The notes: a model not told the origin generated them from the letters alone. DNA of 64,000 bases from Acephala macrosclerotiorum (GCA_014904845.1 MU119352.1:62001-126000); one strand, 5' to 3'; shown: positions 1 to 10,910, counted from the stretch's first letter. A program made the numbers and translations.

Positions 1-1585
1 ACGATCTTCGCGAGTGGATGGGGTCCGGCCAGGAACGACACCAGCGTGTTCCATTGCCTCGTATGCGGTCATGAGAGCAAGACGCTGAGCTGGATCCACA
101 TGCGGTGCCTCACGAGGAGAGATAGAAAAGAAGGCGGCATCGAAGAGGTTCGGGTCCTCTAGCCAGCAGCCCCAGCGGACTTTGCTCGTGTTCTTCTGTT
201 TTCCGGCCGGATCAACATGCGTCTTCACATCCCATCTGAGCTCTGGCACTTCGCGGCACATGTCTGTCTTATTTTGCAATAGTGCCCACAACGCCTCTGG
301 GCTTGACGCTCCAGGAAATCGTCCAGACATGCCAATCACAGCAATCTTCGACCGGCCCATCCCGCCACACGTGGGAAAACTGACTGCTGGTGAAGCCAAA
401 TCAATCATCATGGGCATACAGTCTGCAAGCGCTGATTTGAGACGACGCTGCACCGTCTCGCCAGCGTCAGTGCCAATAGGTACAACCAGTATCTCTGTTG
501 GGGGCTTAGCGAAGGCTACACTGAGATAGTCGATTGCCTTCTCTACGACCATTGGCTGTGTTAGCACGTCGTGGATAGCGCTTTCCAGCATGGCCTGCGA
601 GCTCCTCGCCCAGACAAAATGGCCAGTGCCACAAGACAGCACCGGAATGGAGGTTGCCAAATTGACGGGGGCCCAAGATTGGGCTTTCTGCATGATGGTA
701 TCAACATCCTCCTGGGAGAATAAGTGCGGAGCGTGATAAGGACTGTGGATTGGGAGCATGGCCTTGTCAATGGTAGAGAGGGCTTCTTCCTGGCGCAATT
801 TAGCCAAGATGCCGGGAGGCCCGCTGATGGTCAAACCGGCTGTTGAGAAAGCGCTGATATATGCTTGGGAAGATGATGGCGTTGGCTAGAATGAAATCAG
901 CTTGATTCAATAAGTATTGAACGCTGCTGGACAGGTTCGGGAGAAAGCTACATTTCGGGAGTTGAAGCGTTCAAGCAAACAGGCTCCATCCTTTCCAGAA
1001 ACGCCAAAAACGAACATAGACCACTCAGACGAGGAGGTTTTGCCATCTATGGACAGAGCCATATGTGCGGCTCGCAAGCCTGTATGCAAGGCAATCACGG
1101 TGGCATGCACAGCCGCCGGAATCAACTGAACCAGGTCCTGTGAAGAGCTGACTGCTGCAGCAGCGAAACAACCGGTGCAGAAGCCCAGCAGCTGGCTATC
1201 TTGGGCGGTAGGAAAGGAGAGTTTGCCGTCAGAGTGTTGCCTGCTCACAATCAGCATCGCTCATGTTTCAGAATTGGTCGAGATTGCTACTTTACCATAT
1301 GAAAGCTGCAAAAGCATGAATCAGGCATAGTACCTGCTTCAATGCTGGGCTGATGCAAGCATCTCGCTTCCTCGTCAGCAGGTCAGTGATACTGGTGAAT
1401 TTAGGAGTTGTATCGCGAGCGTATGGCGGGAGACGGCCGAGTTCTGTCTGGAGGGCAGAATAGCATTTGCGGAAGAATGACGTCAAATGAAAGTTATCAG
1501 AACGAAGCAGCTGGGCCAACGAGTGCTCGTAGTTGAAGGTCTGATCGCCGAAGACGTAGACTCTGCTTGGCTTTGACACGGACAT
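1..1585 (-). CDS. Non-reducing polyketide synthase, N-terminus (SAT and start of KS), cut by window edge
   Basis: This is the first ~488 residues of an iterative non-reducing PKS, the scaffold enzyme for an aromatic polyketide. Exons read from splice signals are 1585-1296, 1240-952 and 885-1 (introns 55 and 66 bp); all junctions keep frame. Residues 1 to ~360 are the starter-unit ACP transacylase (SAT): an N-terminal VYVFGDQT-like strand, the nucleophile motif GFCTG (Cys118) followed by an Ala run, and the His-containing PYHAPHL motif. The ketosynthase starts at ~373 with KIAVIGMSGRFPGA and reaches DPAQRLALMTAYEAMEHAG; its active-site Cys lies outside the window, as would PT, ACP and any TE. 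The start at 1585 is preferred over the in-frame ATG at 1615 because SAT homology begins right after it. The gene is divergent from the P450 across ~840 bp. KS wording resembles the aflatoxin/sterigmatocystin/naphthopyrone PKS group (family knowledge); the product cannot be deduced. Confidence 0.93.
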
Positions 1586-1818
1586 GATCGATTGTTGAAT
1601 GCGATCTCTGAGCAAGTGTAAAGCGAATCGCGGCTACCTGTACTGGCTGGCAAAGGTGTCTTCAGGCGTCCTAAAATTTTGTTATCCTCCTGCCAGGAAC
1701 TTTAGTAGCGCCAGTCTTTTTGTATGTGAAGTCTACGGCAAAATTTCTTGGCATTGCAGATTTATTCGAAAGGTAGTAGGGGCTGACAGCGATCCATATC
1801 GGCCCTAAAGCCATAACG

Positions 1819-1839
1819 TTCCGAGCTAGAAGTTCGGAA
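1819..1839. promoter_or_regulatory. Shorter dyad TTCCGA-N9-TCGGAA in the same promoter
   Basis: Six-base arms are exact reverse complements with a 9-bp spacer, again built on CCG/CGG half-sites. It lies ~235 bp upstream of the PKS start. It is weaker than the 2171 dyad and may be chance. Confidence 0.25.
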
Positions 1840-2170
1840 TAGCTGAGCATGAGGTATGCACACCGAGAGTGAGAAGACTGTATTTGGCTTGAGCCGTGAT
1901 TTTTGGTGTCAACTTCGTTCAAGTAGTGGCAAAGACCTTCAACCCATAAGGACTTTTCCAGCAGACACAATTATTGTTTCTACGCAAACTTTTTTTCACT
2001 TCCCTACAATCTTCTTCGTTTGACTTGTTTCCCTTGCGTAACCTTCATCATTACCACGAACACCGTGCAATGCCCCTTTACGTCCGTTCGAATAGCTTCC
2101 GCAATAGGGGTCACATGAATTCCTCCGCTTGACCTTAAGCGATTGGGTGGCTTTCGTGGTAAGCAGCTCG

Positions 2171-2189
2171 CATTCGGACAACCCGAATG
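2171..2189. promoter_or_regulatory. Perfect dyad CATTCGG-N5-CCGAATG, candidate Zn2Cys6 operator
   Basis: Seven-base arms are perfect reverse complements around a 5-bp spacer (ACAAC), giving CGG-N5-CCG embedded in TCG-N7-CGA. It lies ~240 bp from the P450 ATG and ~590 bp from the PKS ATG. The canonical AflR site TCG-N5-CGA has a different spacing, so binding by the local regulator is a hypothesis. Confidence 0.45.
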
Positions 2190-2428
2190 CAGTAAACACC
2201 TCGGAGAACTTATCTAGGATAGATACGAACCGCCTCACCCATCGGACGGTTGTTTTGGTGGCGCCCCGCGAAATCCACCCGATGCATCAGCATTGTTCTT
2301 TCGCCCTGGCATAAGGTAGGTAAGATTACTATGTCTTTTTGAAGATACTCGTATTTCATGTCAGTGGTTCTGGATGCTAGCATCAGTAATTTTGTGTCTC
2401 TATCTCGACTCCAGACTCCTCTCCAAAC

Positions 2429-4188
2429 ATGGCCTTCACTTCCTACTTCACGTCCAACTCCACTTCGCCAGAGACGCTATCATGGATGGACCTGGGTTTA
2501 GATGGCTTCCAGCCGCAAACAATCATGTCAACGAGCTTCATAGCAATTTTTGCCAGCTTTCTGGTGTATCTGTCATACACTCCCAAGGTTGATAAAAGAG
2601 CGCCAGCATTCACGTCGGAAGCTGTGCCTTTTATCGGTTCCTGGAACTTCTTCACTCAGAAGATGTAAGCCAGCTTCCGTTTCTCTATGTTGCCACGAAC
2701 GAGAACCTCTGAGCGCTAATCGGAACGTTTAGGGGCTTTTGGAAACGCTCCATGGCCAAATCTAAGACGGGTAACTTCAGTTTCTGGCTGGGCAAGAACC
2801 ACATCGTCGGTGTGTCTGGCGAAGCGGCTCGGAAGATGTACTTGGACAGCCGCAACCTCCACCTTATCAAAGGAATCACGCTCATCGGTCACGGACCGGA
2901 CTTTATCAATGGCAGGTCAACCGTCATCCACGATATTTGGAAGGGTACCGGCTCCAGTGGTCGAACTTACGCCCAGCGGCGTCTTCTCGACTTGCAGAGA
3001 TCAGATCTGCTCACCAAACGTCTCCCTCGCGTAACAAGAGACGCCCGCTCAGCCTTCGAAGCCATGTCAACAAGTCCATCTGGCGTCACGAATCCCTCAA
3101 AGACCTGCTTTCGTATAGTAGTGAAGCAAGGTGCCCGTATCGTGGGCGCAGATGAGATTGCGGATGATCCTAACCTGTTGAAAGCTCTCTTGGGCTACAT
3201 GCCAATTCTTCAGTTCACAAACAGTCTACATCTTCTTGCTTTCCCTTGGCTATCGTACTTCAGTTTCGCGTACTGGAAACGTCGCTTTGGCCGTTGGGGT
3301 CTAACCAGGATTGTGGTGCCACTGGTGAATAGACGGATGGCAAAGGACGCTCCTCGCGTCGACGACGCTTTGCAAACATTGATCGACAGTGGCGATAGCA
3401 AAGATTTCATCACCAACTTCATGATCAGTATGCTCTTCATCGCCGGCGCAAACACAGGAGTCATATCCGGTTCCATGCTGAACATCGTCGCCCACCACCC
3501 AGACTGGCAGGAGAAGATCTACGCTGAGATCAAGGCCTCAGCCGCCGCCTACTGCACAGACAAGAACATGCCGCTGGTCGATCAGCTCGACTCGCTCCCG
3601 CTCGAGGCCTGGGAGCAGATGTCCGCCTCGATTGACCTCTGCTACACGGAGGCCATTCGTATGTGGGTCGCATTTCCCATGGGCCGCTTCAACGACACCT
3701 CAAACCCTATTCCCATCCCTGGATCCGACGAGGTCATCCCACCCGGCAGCTACGCCTGCTACAACACTATCGATGCGCACTACAACGAGAAACTATACCC
3801 TGAGCCTATGAAGTGGGACCCAGAGCGCTGGCGTGAGGGGCGGAAAGAGTTTGAGAGGGAGACTTATGGCTGTGAGTAACCATCATCATCGTCGTCACCC
3901 AAACCATCCGTCCTCCTTTCCAGCACCAGGTCAAATACTGATTCCTTCCTTGCGAGAATAGTCATGGGCTGGGGCGCAGGCCGTCACCCTTGTATTGGCA
4001 TGCGATGGGCCAAGCTCCAGCAGAACATCATCCTCGCTTATGCGTTGGCGCTATACAAGTGGAGCGGGTGCGATGAAAATGGACAGAGTATCTCCGAATT
4101 TCAGCAGCCAACGCATGCGTTGGATCATCTTGCGCCTAAATTGCCGCAGGGTACGCACTGCAAGTTTGTTCCTAGGGGAGAAGCATAA
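2429..4188 (+). CDS. Cytochrome P450 monooxygenase (PKS cluster tailoring enzyme)
   Basis: Haem-thiolate oxygenase of 533 residues, probably ER-anchored. Exons are 2429-2664, 2733-3871 and 3962-4188; both introns (68 and 90 bp) have good GT-AG ends and restore frame. A hydrophobic segment at residues ~31-48 is the membrane anchor. The I-helix has AGANTG, the K-helix ExxR is EAIR, the PERF-like motif is PERW, and the haem loop FMGWGAGRHPCIG (Cys469) is complete, with its Phe codon split by the second intron. It diverges from the PKS, and the methyltransferase lies ~1 kb downstream on the same strand. Its substrate is presumably the PKS product or a derivative (inference from position). No CYP family is assigned: the overall look is of fungal P450s distantly related to CYP51, but that is only an impression. 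No disabling lesion is seen. Confidence 0.93.
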
Positions 4189-5177
4189 TGTGTGCACATT
4201 GGAATGAAGAAATCGGGATAAGATTGTGCACTTGTCGATTCGCTGATTCCTTCTTGGGTTCATAGAGAAGACATCAGTATTCGCTTGATATTCGTTCGGC
4301 CTTTGATGCTGAGGAGACGAGATGTTGTATTGTGTTTTTACAGATTATCAATGAAATTGAAAGCATTGACAGACGAATTTTTTGAACTCATTAACAATTT
4401 TTCCGTCCCAAAGAAACTTCTCGATCCACTCAATAGACTATAGTCGTCTTATGCCAATCAAAGAAGATCACAGACTGTTTCATAATTACTCATCAAAGAT
4501 ATGTATCCCACGAGTTCTGGTCCATGCGGTTGCAGTTCTCGATAGTCGTTGAAAGCCTCTAGCTGAAGCAGTCGCAGTTGTGATGTGGCACATCTGAGGT
4601 GTCGGCCTAGGAAGTTCCCGCGACTTCTCATGATTGGATCGCGTAGAGTACCTGAGCGAGCCGACAACATCCCGACCCTAAGCCCCTGAGTTCCGTTTTC
4701 TTCCCTATGGTCCGATCGTCCTAAGAATAAGAAAATTCGACGTGAATGCTGACCGGGGTGACTATCGGGAGGATGCACAATATTCCGAGACGCGAATTTG
4801 TGAATAGATTGGCCATCTGTACCTCGGCTTCATGGATATAGCGAAGCTGCACAGTGCGCACCAAATATCCCGAAGAGCTGCAGATCACCAAGTGGCTAAG
4901 ATGCTGTGGTTGGATTACCTAATAGCTCAGCTGTTCCATGAGCTCCTTGATCTTTTGAAGCTTCACCGAATGACACCGAAGGGCTGTATCTCGCTTTGTG
5001 TATATTGCTTGACCATCATCTCACTAGTTTGTGTACGACAAAGTATGCATGTCTAATCCGATACTATTCACTACTTTGATAATTTCCTTCTGACATTTAC
5101 ATTCAGTATCTAAGGACTTCTTGTCACCTCCATCCTCCACTCACTTTCTTCAAATCCTCTAAGGTGAAGAGAGCTCA
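4189..5177. other. Intergenic, P450 to O-methyltransferase
   Basis: About 1 kb with the P450 3' end and the methyltransferase promoter. The ORFs here are short, overlap on both strands and resemble nothing. No repeat or RNA gene was recognised. Confidence 0.6.
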
Positions 5178-6503
5178 ATGGCACCGAACGCTATGTCTTC
5201 AGATCTTCCAGCGCTTGTCGAAGCGGTCCAGCGCGAGGCCAAGGCAATCGCAGACTTCTGCGAGGCCAACGCTTCTCCCTCGCCATCATTCTCTCAAGCT
5301 TGGCCAGATGACCTTCCGGAGAACATACAAGCTTCTCGTATGAAGCTTCGTGAAGCTGCAAAAGCTATACACGACATAGCCACGGGACCACATGATCATC
5401 TCTTTGCGATTGCTTGGAGCGTGCGTGCCCCGAGCCCTGCCTTTATACTTATAGACTGACAAGTACAGTATCATTCTGTGTCGACGCTACGCTGGCTCCT
5501 CCACTTCAAAATTCCAGAGGCAGTTGGGCTGGTTGGAAGCGTTTCATACTCTGACATTGCGTCCACCTGCGGAGTAAACGTCTCCCATCTCCGCCGCATC
5601 TTGCGCTTTTGCATGGTCAACCGACTATTTCATGAGCCACAGCCGGATCATGTGGCCCACAGTTTCTTTTCGGCTTCTCTCCTAACAAACAAAGTCCTGG
5701 TCGGCGAACTCGAGTTCCTCTGCGAGGATGCGTTCAACTTCTCCACTAAGATTGTTGAGGCGCACGAGAAGTGGCCAAACAGCGAGGAGGGCAATCACGC
5801 AGCCTTCAATGTTGCTTGTGGCACAGATCTCCAACGATACCCATGGCTTGCCCAGCCCGGCCACGAGCAGCAAGCGACAAGATTCAGCCATATGTTGGAC
5901 TTCGCACGACAAGAAAGGGCAACTGACGTCCGATTTGTCGTCCAGGGATATTCGTGGCAAGACGTCGATACTGTGGTAGACATTGGAGGGGGATCGGGTG
6001 ACGTTGCAATCACCCTTGCAAAGGCGTTTCCTCAACTGCACGTCACTGTTGAGGACCAGGCCCATAGTATATCGAAGTCTACTCTGCCATCTGAGCTGCA
6101 AGACCGGATCCAGCTTGTAGAGCGTGATTTCTTCCAGCCACGCCCCACCGAACCCGATGCCGTCTCCAAGACCAAAACATACTTCTTGCGCATGGTACTG
6201 CACAATTGGTCCGATAAGCACGCCGCCCGGATCATACAGCCCTTGTTGCCCAGTGTTCGAGCTGGCGCAAAACTTCTCATTATGGAAATTATGGTGCCAC
6301 CTCCAGGTACCCTGCCGGAGACATTGGAATGGTGGATGCGAAGTCTGGACATGGAAATGACGATTGAGTTCAATAGCAGGATGCGATCGAAGGAAGACTG
6401 GGAGAGGCTGTTTCAGGGAGTAGACTCAGGGTTAGTCATGAAGTCTACAACCACGCCGCATGGAAGCGGATTGACGGTCATGGAGTTTGGCTTTGAGAAG
6501 TGA
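5178..6503 (+). CDS. SAM-dependent O-methyltransferase, fungal plant-type OMT family
   Basis: A 425-residue methyltransferase encoded by exons 5178-5420 and 5469-6503; the 48-bp GTGCGT..CAG intron joins AIAWS to YHSVSTLRW in phase 0. Residues ~85-150 form the winged-helix dimerisation part (SYSDIAS..HLRRILR..EPQPDHVAHS), typical of OMTs in polyketide clusters. The SAM-binding glycine motif VVDIGGGSGD is at ~250-259, and YFLRMVLHNW carries the expected catalytic His (~326). AflS/AflJ-type co-activators share this fold but lack a clean SAM motif, so an active enzyme is favoured here. It probably methylates a phenolic hydroxyl of the cluster product (inference). The start was chosen as the first ATG of the open frame; another in-frame ATG follows five codons later. 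Confidence 0.92.
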
Positions 6504-6599
6504 TATTTGCTAAGACAAAGAGAGTTTCAATCTTCTTGGTGTGGGCGGTGAGAATGAATTAGATTCGCTGCTCTCGATTCTGCCATACATTTGTCTGAT

Positions 6600-6795
6600 G
6601 TGAAATTAATTATTTCAATTTTATTAAATAAAAACATTTAGCAATAGTATATTAACGATAAAAAATTATATTATTGATTTTTCGATTTTCAGATTTTTAT
6701 ATATTTTATTAATTAATTTAAAAATAGATTTATTTATTACTTTTAATTAAAAACATTAAAAATATATATATTTATTTTTTTAAATAAAACGAGAC
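6600..6795. other. Short AT-saturated tract (RIP-like)
   Basis: About 200 bp made almost only of A and T directly follow the methyltransferase 3' region. The composition is abrupt against both flanks and matches the larger AT blocks at 50 and 55-58 kb. A RIP-mutated repeat remnant is the likeliest explanation; nothing coding is left. Confidence 0.55.
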
Positions 6796-7060
6796 AAAGG
6801 AGTACCGGGCTGGCACAGGCTAGAAAATTACCGGAATAGGTTTAAACTCCCCTTCTTTACAGTGAATAATTACTTCCCTACGGCTCCACCAGCAAAAGAG
6901 TTTTGTATAGCAAGCGAGGCAGCGATAGATCCTTAAAGGTGTAATCATTTCGAATAAAGGTACGCACTACGCCCCGTGCGTGCATGGCGCTATCGGCTCA
7001 CCCCACTCGGGCTCAACCGAATTGTTTACTAGGGGTGAATGAATGTCAGATAACGCTATG

Positions 7061-7108
7061 GGATTTGACTTATTGCGGATTTGACTTATTGCGGATTTGA
7101 CTTATTGC
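7061..7108. repeat. Three perfect tandem copies of a 16-bp unit
   Basis: The unit GGATTTGACTTATTGC is repeated three times with no mismatch, followed by GG of a fourth. It lies ~1.1 kb upstream of the regulator gene. Function unknown; the copies may be recent slippage or clustered binding sites. Confidence 0.9.
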
Positions 7109-7490
7109 GGACAAAAACACGAGATCCTGGCCAGGTGATTGGATAGACCACTGTATTCGCATTCGGAGGTTAACCTTACAACCTGTAGGTAGTAGCGTCA
7201 AAGCTTTTTATGCACCAATTAGTGGAGAGTAAATAATGCCTTGATCACCGACTTGCCGTAGCATTGCAGAGAAAGGAGTGCGAATCAAGAGTAGGTTGAT
7301 TATCTTATTCAAGATCTACGTGTTCAAAGCATGGGGGAATTCCGAGCTGAGCAAGCATGCCAATTCGGTGCTGAACCCCCTCCATTCAGCTAGGACCCTC
7401 TTGCGAGTCGAACTTTCTCGATATAGAAAAGTTTGACGATTTAAAACGGCCCGCACGCGCCAAGCCGACACGGCGTGGGCTTTAAGCGTA

Positions 7491-7754
7491 ACGAGCTGGG
7501 CTTCACGGGTCTGTGCGCCACAGGGCATATTTTCGCCTTTAGCGAGCCACTTTTTTGCCTTAAACTTCAAAAGTTACGACCATTATTTTAAAACTTTACA
7601 AGCACCACTTTTTCAATTTACTGTAAATCTCGGCTTCAGGTTTCATTTTGGTTGAATTGCGTTTTTAATCCCTTAATCGTCTATAATTGGAGATTTTATT
7701 CCCTATTTTCTTCGAAAATACCCTGAGCGCACAGACCCGTGAAGCCCAGCTCGT
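7491..7754. repeat. Inverted repeat, 28-bp perfect arms 7491-7518 / 7727-7754
   Basis: The arm at 7491-7518 is the exact reverse complement of 7727-7754, with weaker similarity reaching several bases further on both sides. The ~210 bp between is AT-rich and non-coding. The structure fits a small foldback element or the two ends of a degraded DNA transposon; no clear target duplication was found. Confidence 0.7.
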
Positions 7755-8104
7755 AAGCTTCAATTGGCATGCACCCCTCACTTCGCAAGCCTTCAAATGC
7801 AACCCCACACCCCACGTCACGCTCGAGCGGGCATACCGCAGTAGCATTGTCAGCAATTGTTATCGCTACTCATGTAAAGGCAGACGAGAAGCCCAAGTGA
7901 AGCAATGAAAGTCAGGCTTGATTTTGAAAAACTTGCCTCGTATTCGCTAATTCCAGAGCTGGTACTTTGCTCTACAGTACTAATCAAGGAATTAAAGGAA
8001 TCGATTTCCAACGATTCTGGCGATGCGTCAAGCCTCCCCAATTGCCGGTGAGTCTCTTATGCGCACCCAACAACGCCACCGTGCCTTTTGTTGACTAGGT
8101 ACCT

Positions 8105-8110
8105 TATAAA
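8105..8110 (+). promoter_or_regulatory. TATA box of the AflR-like gene
   Basis: TATAAA occurs 69 bp upstream of the start codon at 8179, a plausible distance for a short 5' UTR. Confidence 0.35.
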
Positions 8111-8178
8111 TGGTTGACTCAGTATCACTTCGTTTCTAGGTTTCCTATTCAAAGCTTATTCTTCCAGATTGATTCACT

Positions 8179-9639
8179 ATGGCTGCGGAACATCGTTCAC
8201 CTCCAAGCCAGCCAGCGTCTCCATATACTACACAAGGACACACTTCTGCCCCTGATTGGCTCAAGTTACGCAACAGTTGCGGGGCCTGCGCGTCTTCTAA
8301 GCTGAAATGTTCTCAAGAGAAACCGACCTGTTCGCGATGTGCGAAGCGTGGTACTACCTGCGAATACGTCGTGGCTAAACGGGGAGGTCGGAAGCCAAAG
8401 AATCGGTCGAGCGTTACAGAGACCAGCTACGCCATAAATGCCCCTCATCTGAATCCGGCTGTGGACATGAACGCAAACGTGCTGTTTTCGTCGTCGGCCA
8501 ACTGGTTTGCACCGCCAAGCTCGCCCGGAACGACACAACATACACCCTGGCGAAACGTCTCAGGCTCTTCAGACATCTTGCACGATCTATTCAGCCCGCT
8601 GTATGAGAACCTATCTACGACCTCGATGGATACTGGAGTTGGCCTAGACGACTTTTTCACCGCCCCAACATTTTCGACTGAGACACCTGACATCAATCTC
8701 TTCGGGACAGGCGACTTGTTCCCACCTACCACCAATTCAAGTAGCACTAGAAGCACTGAAACCCTGACAGACGCCTTCACGGCTTCGGAAGGCGCCGTAT
8801 CGCAACTGTCCTCCCTCTCTCGTCACAGCTCACTCCCGAGTCGTGCTACTTTCAGTAAAGAAATTCACAATGCCCACGAAGAAAGTTGCCTAACAGCCCA
8901 GCAACCATCCTGCCCATGTCTTGTACAAGCCCTCGGATTTATGAAGCAGCTATTTACTCCAACTACTTCGGATGCTTATTCGGCTTGGACTCCCCAAGGT
9001 CTTGACAAGACGACCATCATCCTATCAATTCAAGCTGTCATCGTGCAGAATAAAGCCACGATCGAAGCCGTGAGCACCATGCTACAATGCTCGTGCTCGC
9101 AGGATGGCTACTTACTCGCCATTGCGTCGCTCATCGTATTCAAAGTGTTGGACTGGTACGCGGTCGTAGCACGCAAGGCGTCGAGCTTGCAGGACCCTAC
9201 TGTCGATGGCTGCTCGCGCCAACCGTCTCCATCACATGAGCACCAGCACCAGCAGCAGCAACAGCAACAACAACAACAACAGCAGCAACAGCAGCAGTCA
9301 AAGCAGCCGCAGCAGCAAGTGCCGAATCCAACCGTCGTCGGCGAGTACTGCCTCGGCGGCGCGGACTCGGCACGTATGGCAGCGCAGCTGATACTCAGCG
9401 AGCTTCACCGGGTACGGCATCTGCTTGATCAGCTGTCGGCAAAGCTTAAGATGCAAGGGCCCAAGGATGAGAAAGCCGGCGGGGGAGGTGCAGATGAAAC
9501 CACATCAGAGCGAATCGACTTGTCGCAAGAAATGACGCTACCGCTCTCAGCCAGCATGTATAATCATTTAGACGTGGATCTTAGGAAACAACTTCGAACA
9601 CTGTCGTCGGAGATGATTGACCGATTGAGAAGACTTTGA
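8179..9639 (+). CDS. AflR-like Zn2Cys6 transcription factor (cluster regulator)
   Basis: Single-exon gene for a 486-residue nuclear regulator. The binuclear zinc cluster spans residues 34-61 (Cys34, 37, 44, 51, 54, 61) in the arrangement SCGACASSKLKC..CSRC..C, followed by a basic linker (KRGGRKPKNR), closely matching the AflR family. The middle is Ser/Thr-rich. The C-terminal half has the conserved AflR regulatory region starting at CPCLVQALGFMKQLF. A Gln tract of ~18 residues (DNA near 9254-9297) lies between that region and the C-terminus. Position beside a PKS, P450 and OMT argues for a pathway-specific activator (inference). No stop or frameshift is seen. Confidence 0.92.
   Translation: MAAEHRSPPSQPASPYTTQGHTSAPDWLKLRNSCGACASSKLKCSQEKPTCSRCAKRGTTCEYVVAKRGGRKPKNRSSVTETSYAINAPHLNPAVDMNANVLFSSSANWFAPPSSPGTTQHTPWRNVSGSSDILHDLFSPLYENLSTTSMDTGVGLDDFFTAPTFSTETPDINLFGTGDLFPPTTNSSSTRSTETLTDAFTASEGAVSQLSSLSRHSSLPSRATFSKEIHNAHEESCLTAQQPSCPCLVQALGFMKQLFTPTTSDAYSAWTPQGLDKTTIILSIQAVIVQNKATIEAVSTMLQCSCSQDGYLLAIASLIVFKVLDWYAVVARKASSLQDPTVDGCSRQPSPSHEHQHQQQQQQQQQQQQQQQQSKQPQQQVPNPTVVGEYCLGGADSARMAAQLILSELHRVRHLLDQLSAKLKMQGPKDEKAGGGGADETTSERIDLSQEMTLPLSASMYNHLDVDLRKQLRTLSSEMIDRLRRL
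9253..9318 (+). repeat. CAG/CAA trinucleotide tract encoding poly-Gln
   Basis: A run of CAG and CAA codons in the regulator encodes uninterrupted Gln followed by a second short Gln/Lys/Pro stretch. Such tracts commonly vary in length between isolates. Confidence 0.85.
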
Positions 9640-10910
9640 CTTCCTGTATGCCTCGACTATGCTTTGCAGATGCGCAAGTGAGTAGAAACCTATAGATTAG
9701 TCGACTCATGTCATTCCAGAGAGCTAGATCTCTTGTGTCCAATTTCATACTTTCAGGTCTCGTCATAACGCAGAAGAATGCCTTGGGAGCCGCCGGTTAC
9801 GATTGCAGCTTTCCTTAGAAGACGAGATAAATCCCTGCTTTGGGGACGTCCATGTTCGTAAAGACAGAACAGCGAATTGTTCCGCACACGAAGAAGCAAC
9901 GGAGGATTTCGAAGTGAAGAATGGAAGAATGGTTGGAGACTTTGCTTGGCTACAGTCTTGAGTTTTCCAGTACAGTGCTGTGGGATGAACAGGTATTTTT
10001 TCTCCTTCTCCCAAAGATGTATTCGGATCCTGGACTAACAAAGAGTATTCTTACCCTGGCTTACTCTCAGGGATCAAAGCCCCACCCAAGATGGACTGTC
10101 AGGGGTGAACCAAATCTGGATGTGACTAGATTCTCAAGCAGCAGCCATTGTTCAAACAGTGTCTACTCTAGTATTCTCTATAAGACCACCAAAACCAAAG
10201 CAATCCCAAACACTAGGGTTTAAGCGACTTTGAGATTGAATGTGATTCGAGGTGGAAGCCGCATCCGGCTTGAACTTTTTCTTCTTATTCACCCTCAGAT
10301 CGATGGCATGGATCTCATATAGTATTCGAAATCTGGACAAGGTCCCAAAGAAATCAACAACAAGCCTTGGTCAAAATATGCAGGCGGAGGGATGCTATCA
10401 TGTCTTACGGTTTGCTAAATGACGTTTCCTAATGTCTTTTCCCGCTCCTGCCTAGTCAAGTAGCTAGTCGAGTATGATTGGTTTATCCCGTGGTAACATC
10501 CGGTGTCATGGTTTCCTCGACCATGGCTGCTGTTTTTGGGCAAACTCAACGGAAATTCTGCCGCCTTGTTGTTTATGGATGTGGCAAACCAGTTTTGTCG
10601 TTCCCAACGCAGTTTGTTGTTTCGTGACAACAAACAAACTGCATCTACCCGCAGTTGGACGTTCCACACAACTGCTCTCAGATTAGAAACCAAGGATTTG
10701 GAGTAGTAATGTCAGACCTCATCTACCTGTTGATGAGTTGTCAGCAATGCTCTGGCCATCTCGGAGCCCACCGAGGCGTCAGCAGGTGTTTTACCTCCGA
10801 CTCCGCGTGATTAACAGCTCTGTGGAACAACCAAGCCTAGCCAAGGACTATATAGCTCGCTACATAACAAACCTTTCACCATCCGCTCGAGTCAGCTGTT
10901 CTTAGTTTGA
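9640..10910. other. Intergenic, regulator to hypothetical gene
   Basis: 1.27 kb with only short shadow-like ORFs. A near-palindrome rich in GTTTGTTGT / ACAACAAAC lies at ~10607-10641 and could form a hairpin. No gene recognised. Confidence 0.5.

Larger units (their letters stand above)
1586..2428. promoter_or_regulatory. Shared divergent promoter region, PKS / P450
   Basis: The 843-bp gap between the divergent PKS and P450 start codons holds no convincing gene. It contains two inverted repeats built on CGG/CCG half-sites, one perfect (2171-2189) and one shorter (1819-1839). Half-sites of this kind are what Zn2Cys6 regulators bind, and an AflR-like Zn2Cys6 gene lies about 6 kb downstream. The regulatory role is inference. 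Confidence 0.5.
6504..8178. other. Intergenic, O-methyltransferase to AflR-like regulator
   Basis: 1.7 kb without a recognisable gene. It contains an AT-rich tract, a 16-bp tandem triplet (7061-7108) and a 28-bp perfect inverted repeat with long spacing (7491-7754). All three suggest remnants of inserted repeats inside the cluster. Confidence 0.6.

Noticed and set aside
5682..6221. 179-codon minus-strand ORF inside the O-methyltransferase
   Set aside because: It is antisense to conserved coding sequence, shows no protein-like pattern, and the plus-strand frame carries all OMT motifs.
5178..6503. AflS/AflJ-type pathway co-activator
   Set aside because: The protein keeps the SAM glycine motif and the catalytic LHNW His, which co-activators of this fold lack.
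1586..9639. Canonical AflR sites TCG-N5-CGA
   Set aside because: None was found by eye in the promoters checked; only dyads with other spacings were seen. A full computed scan was not possible.
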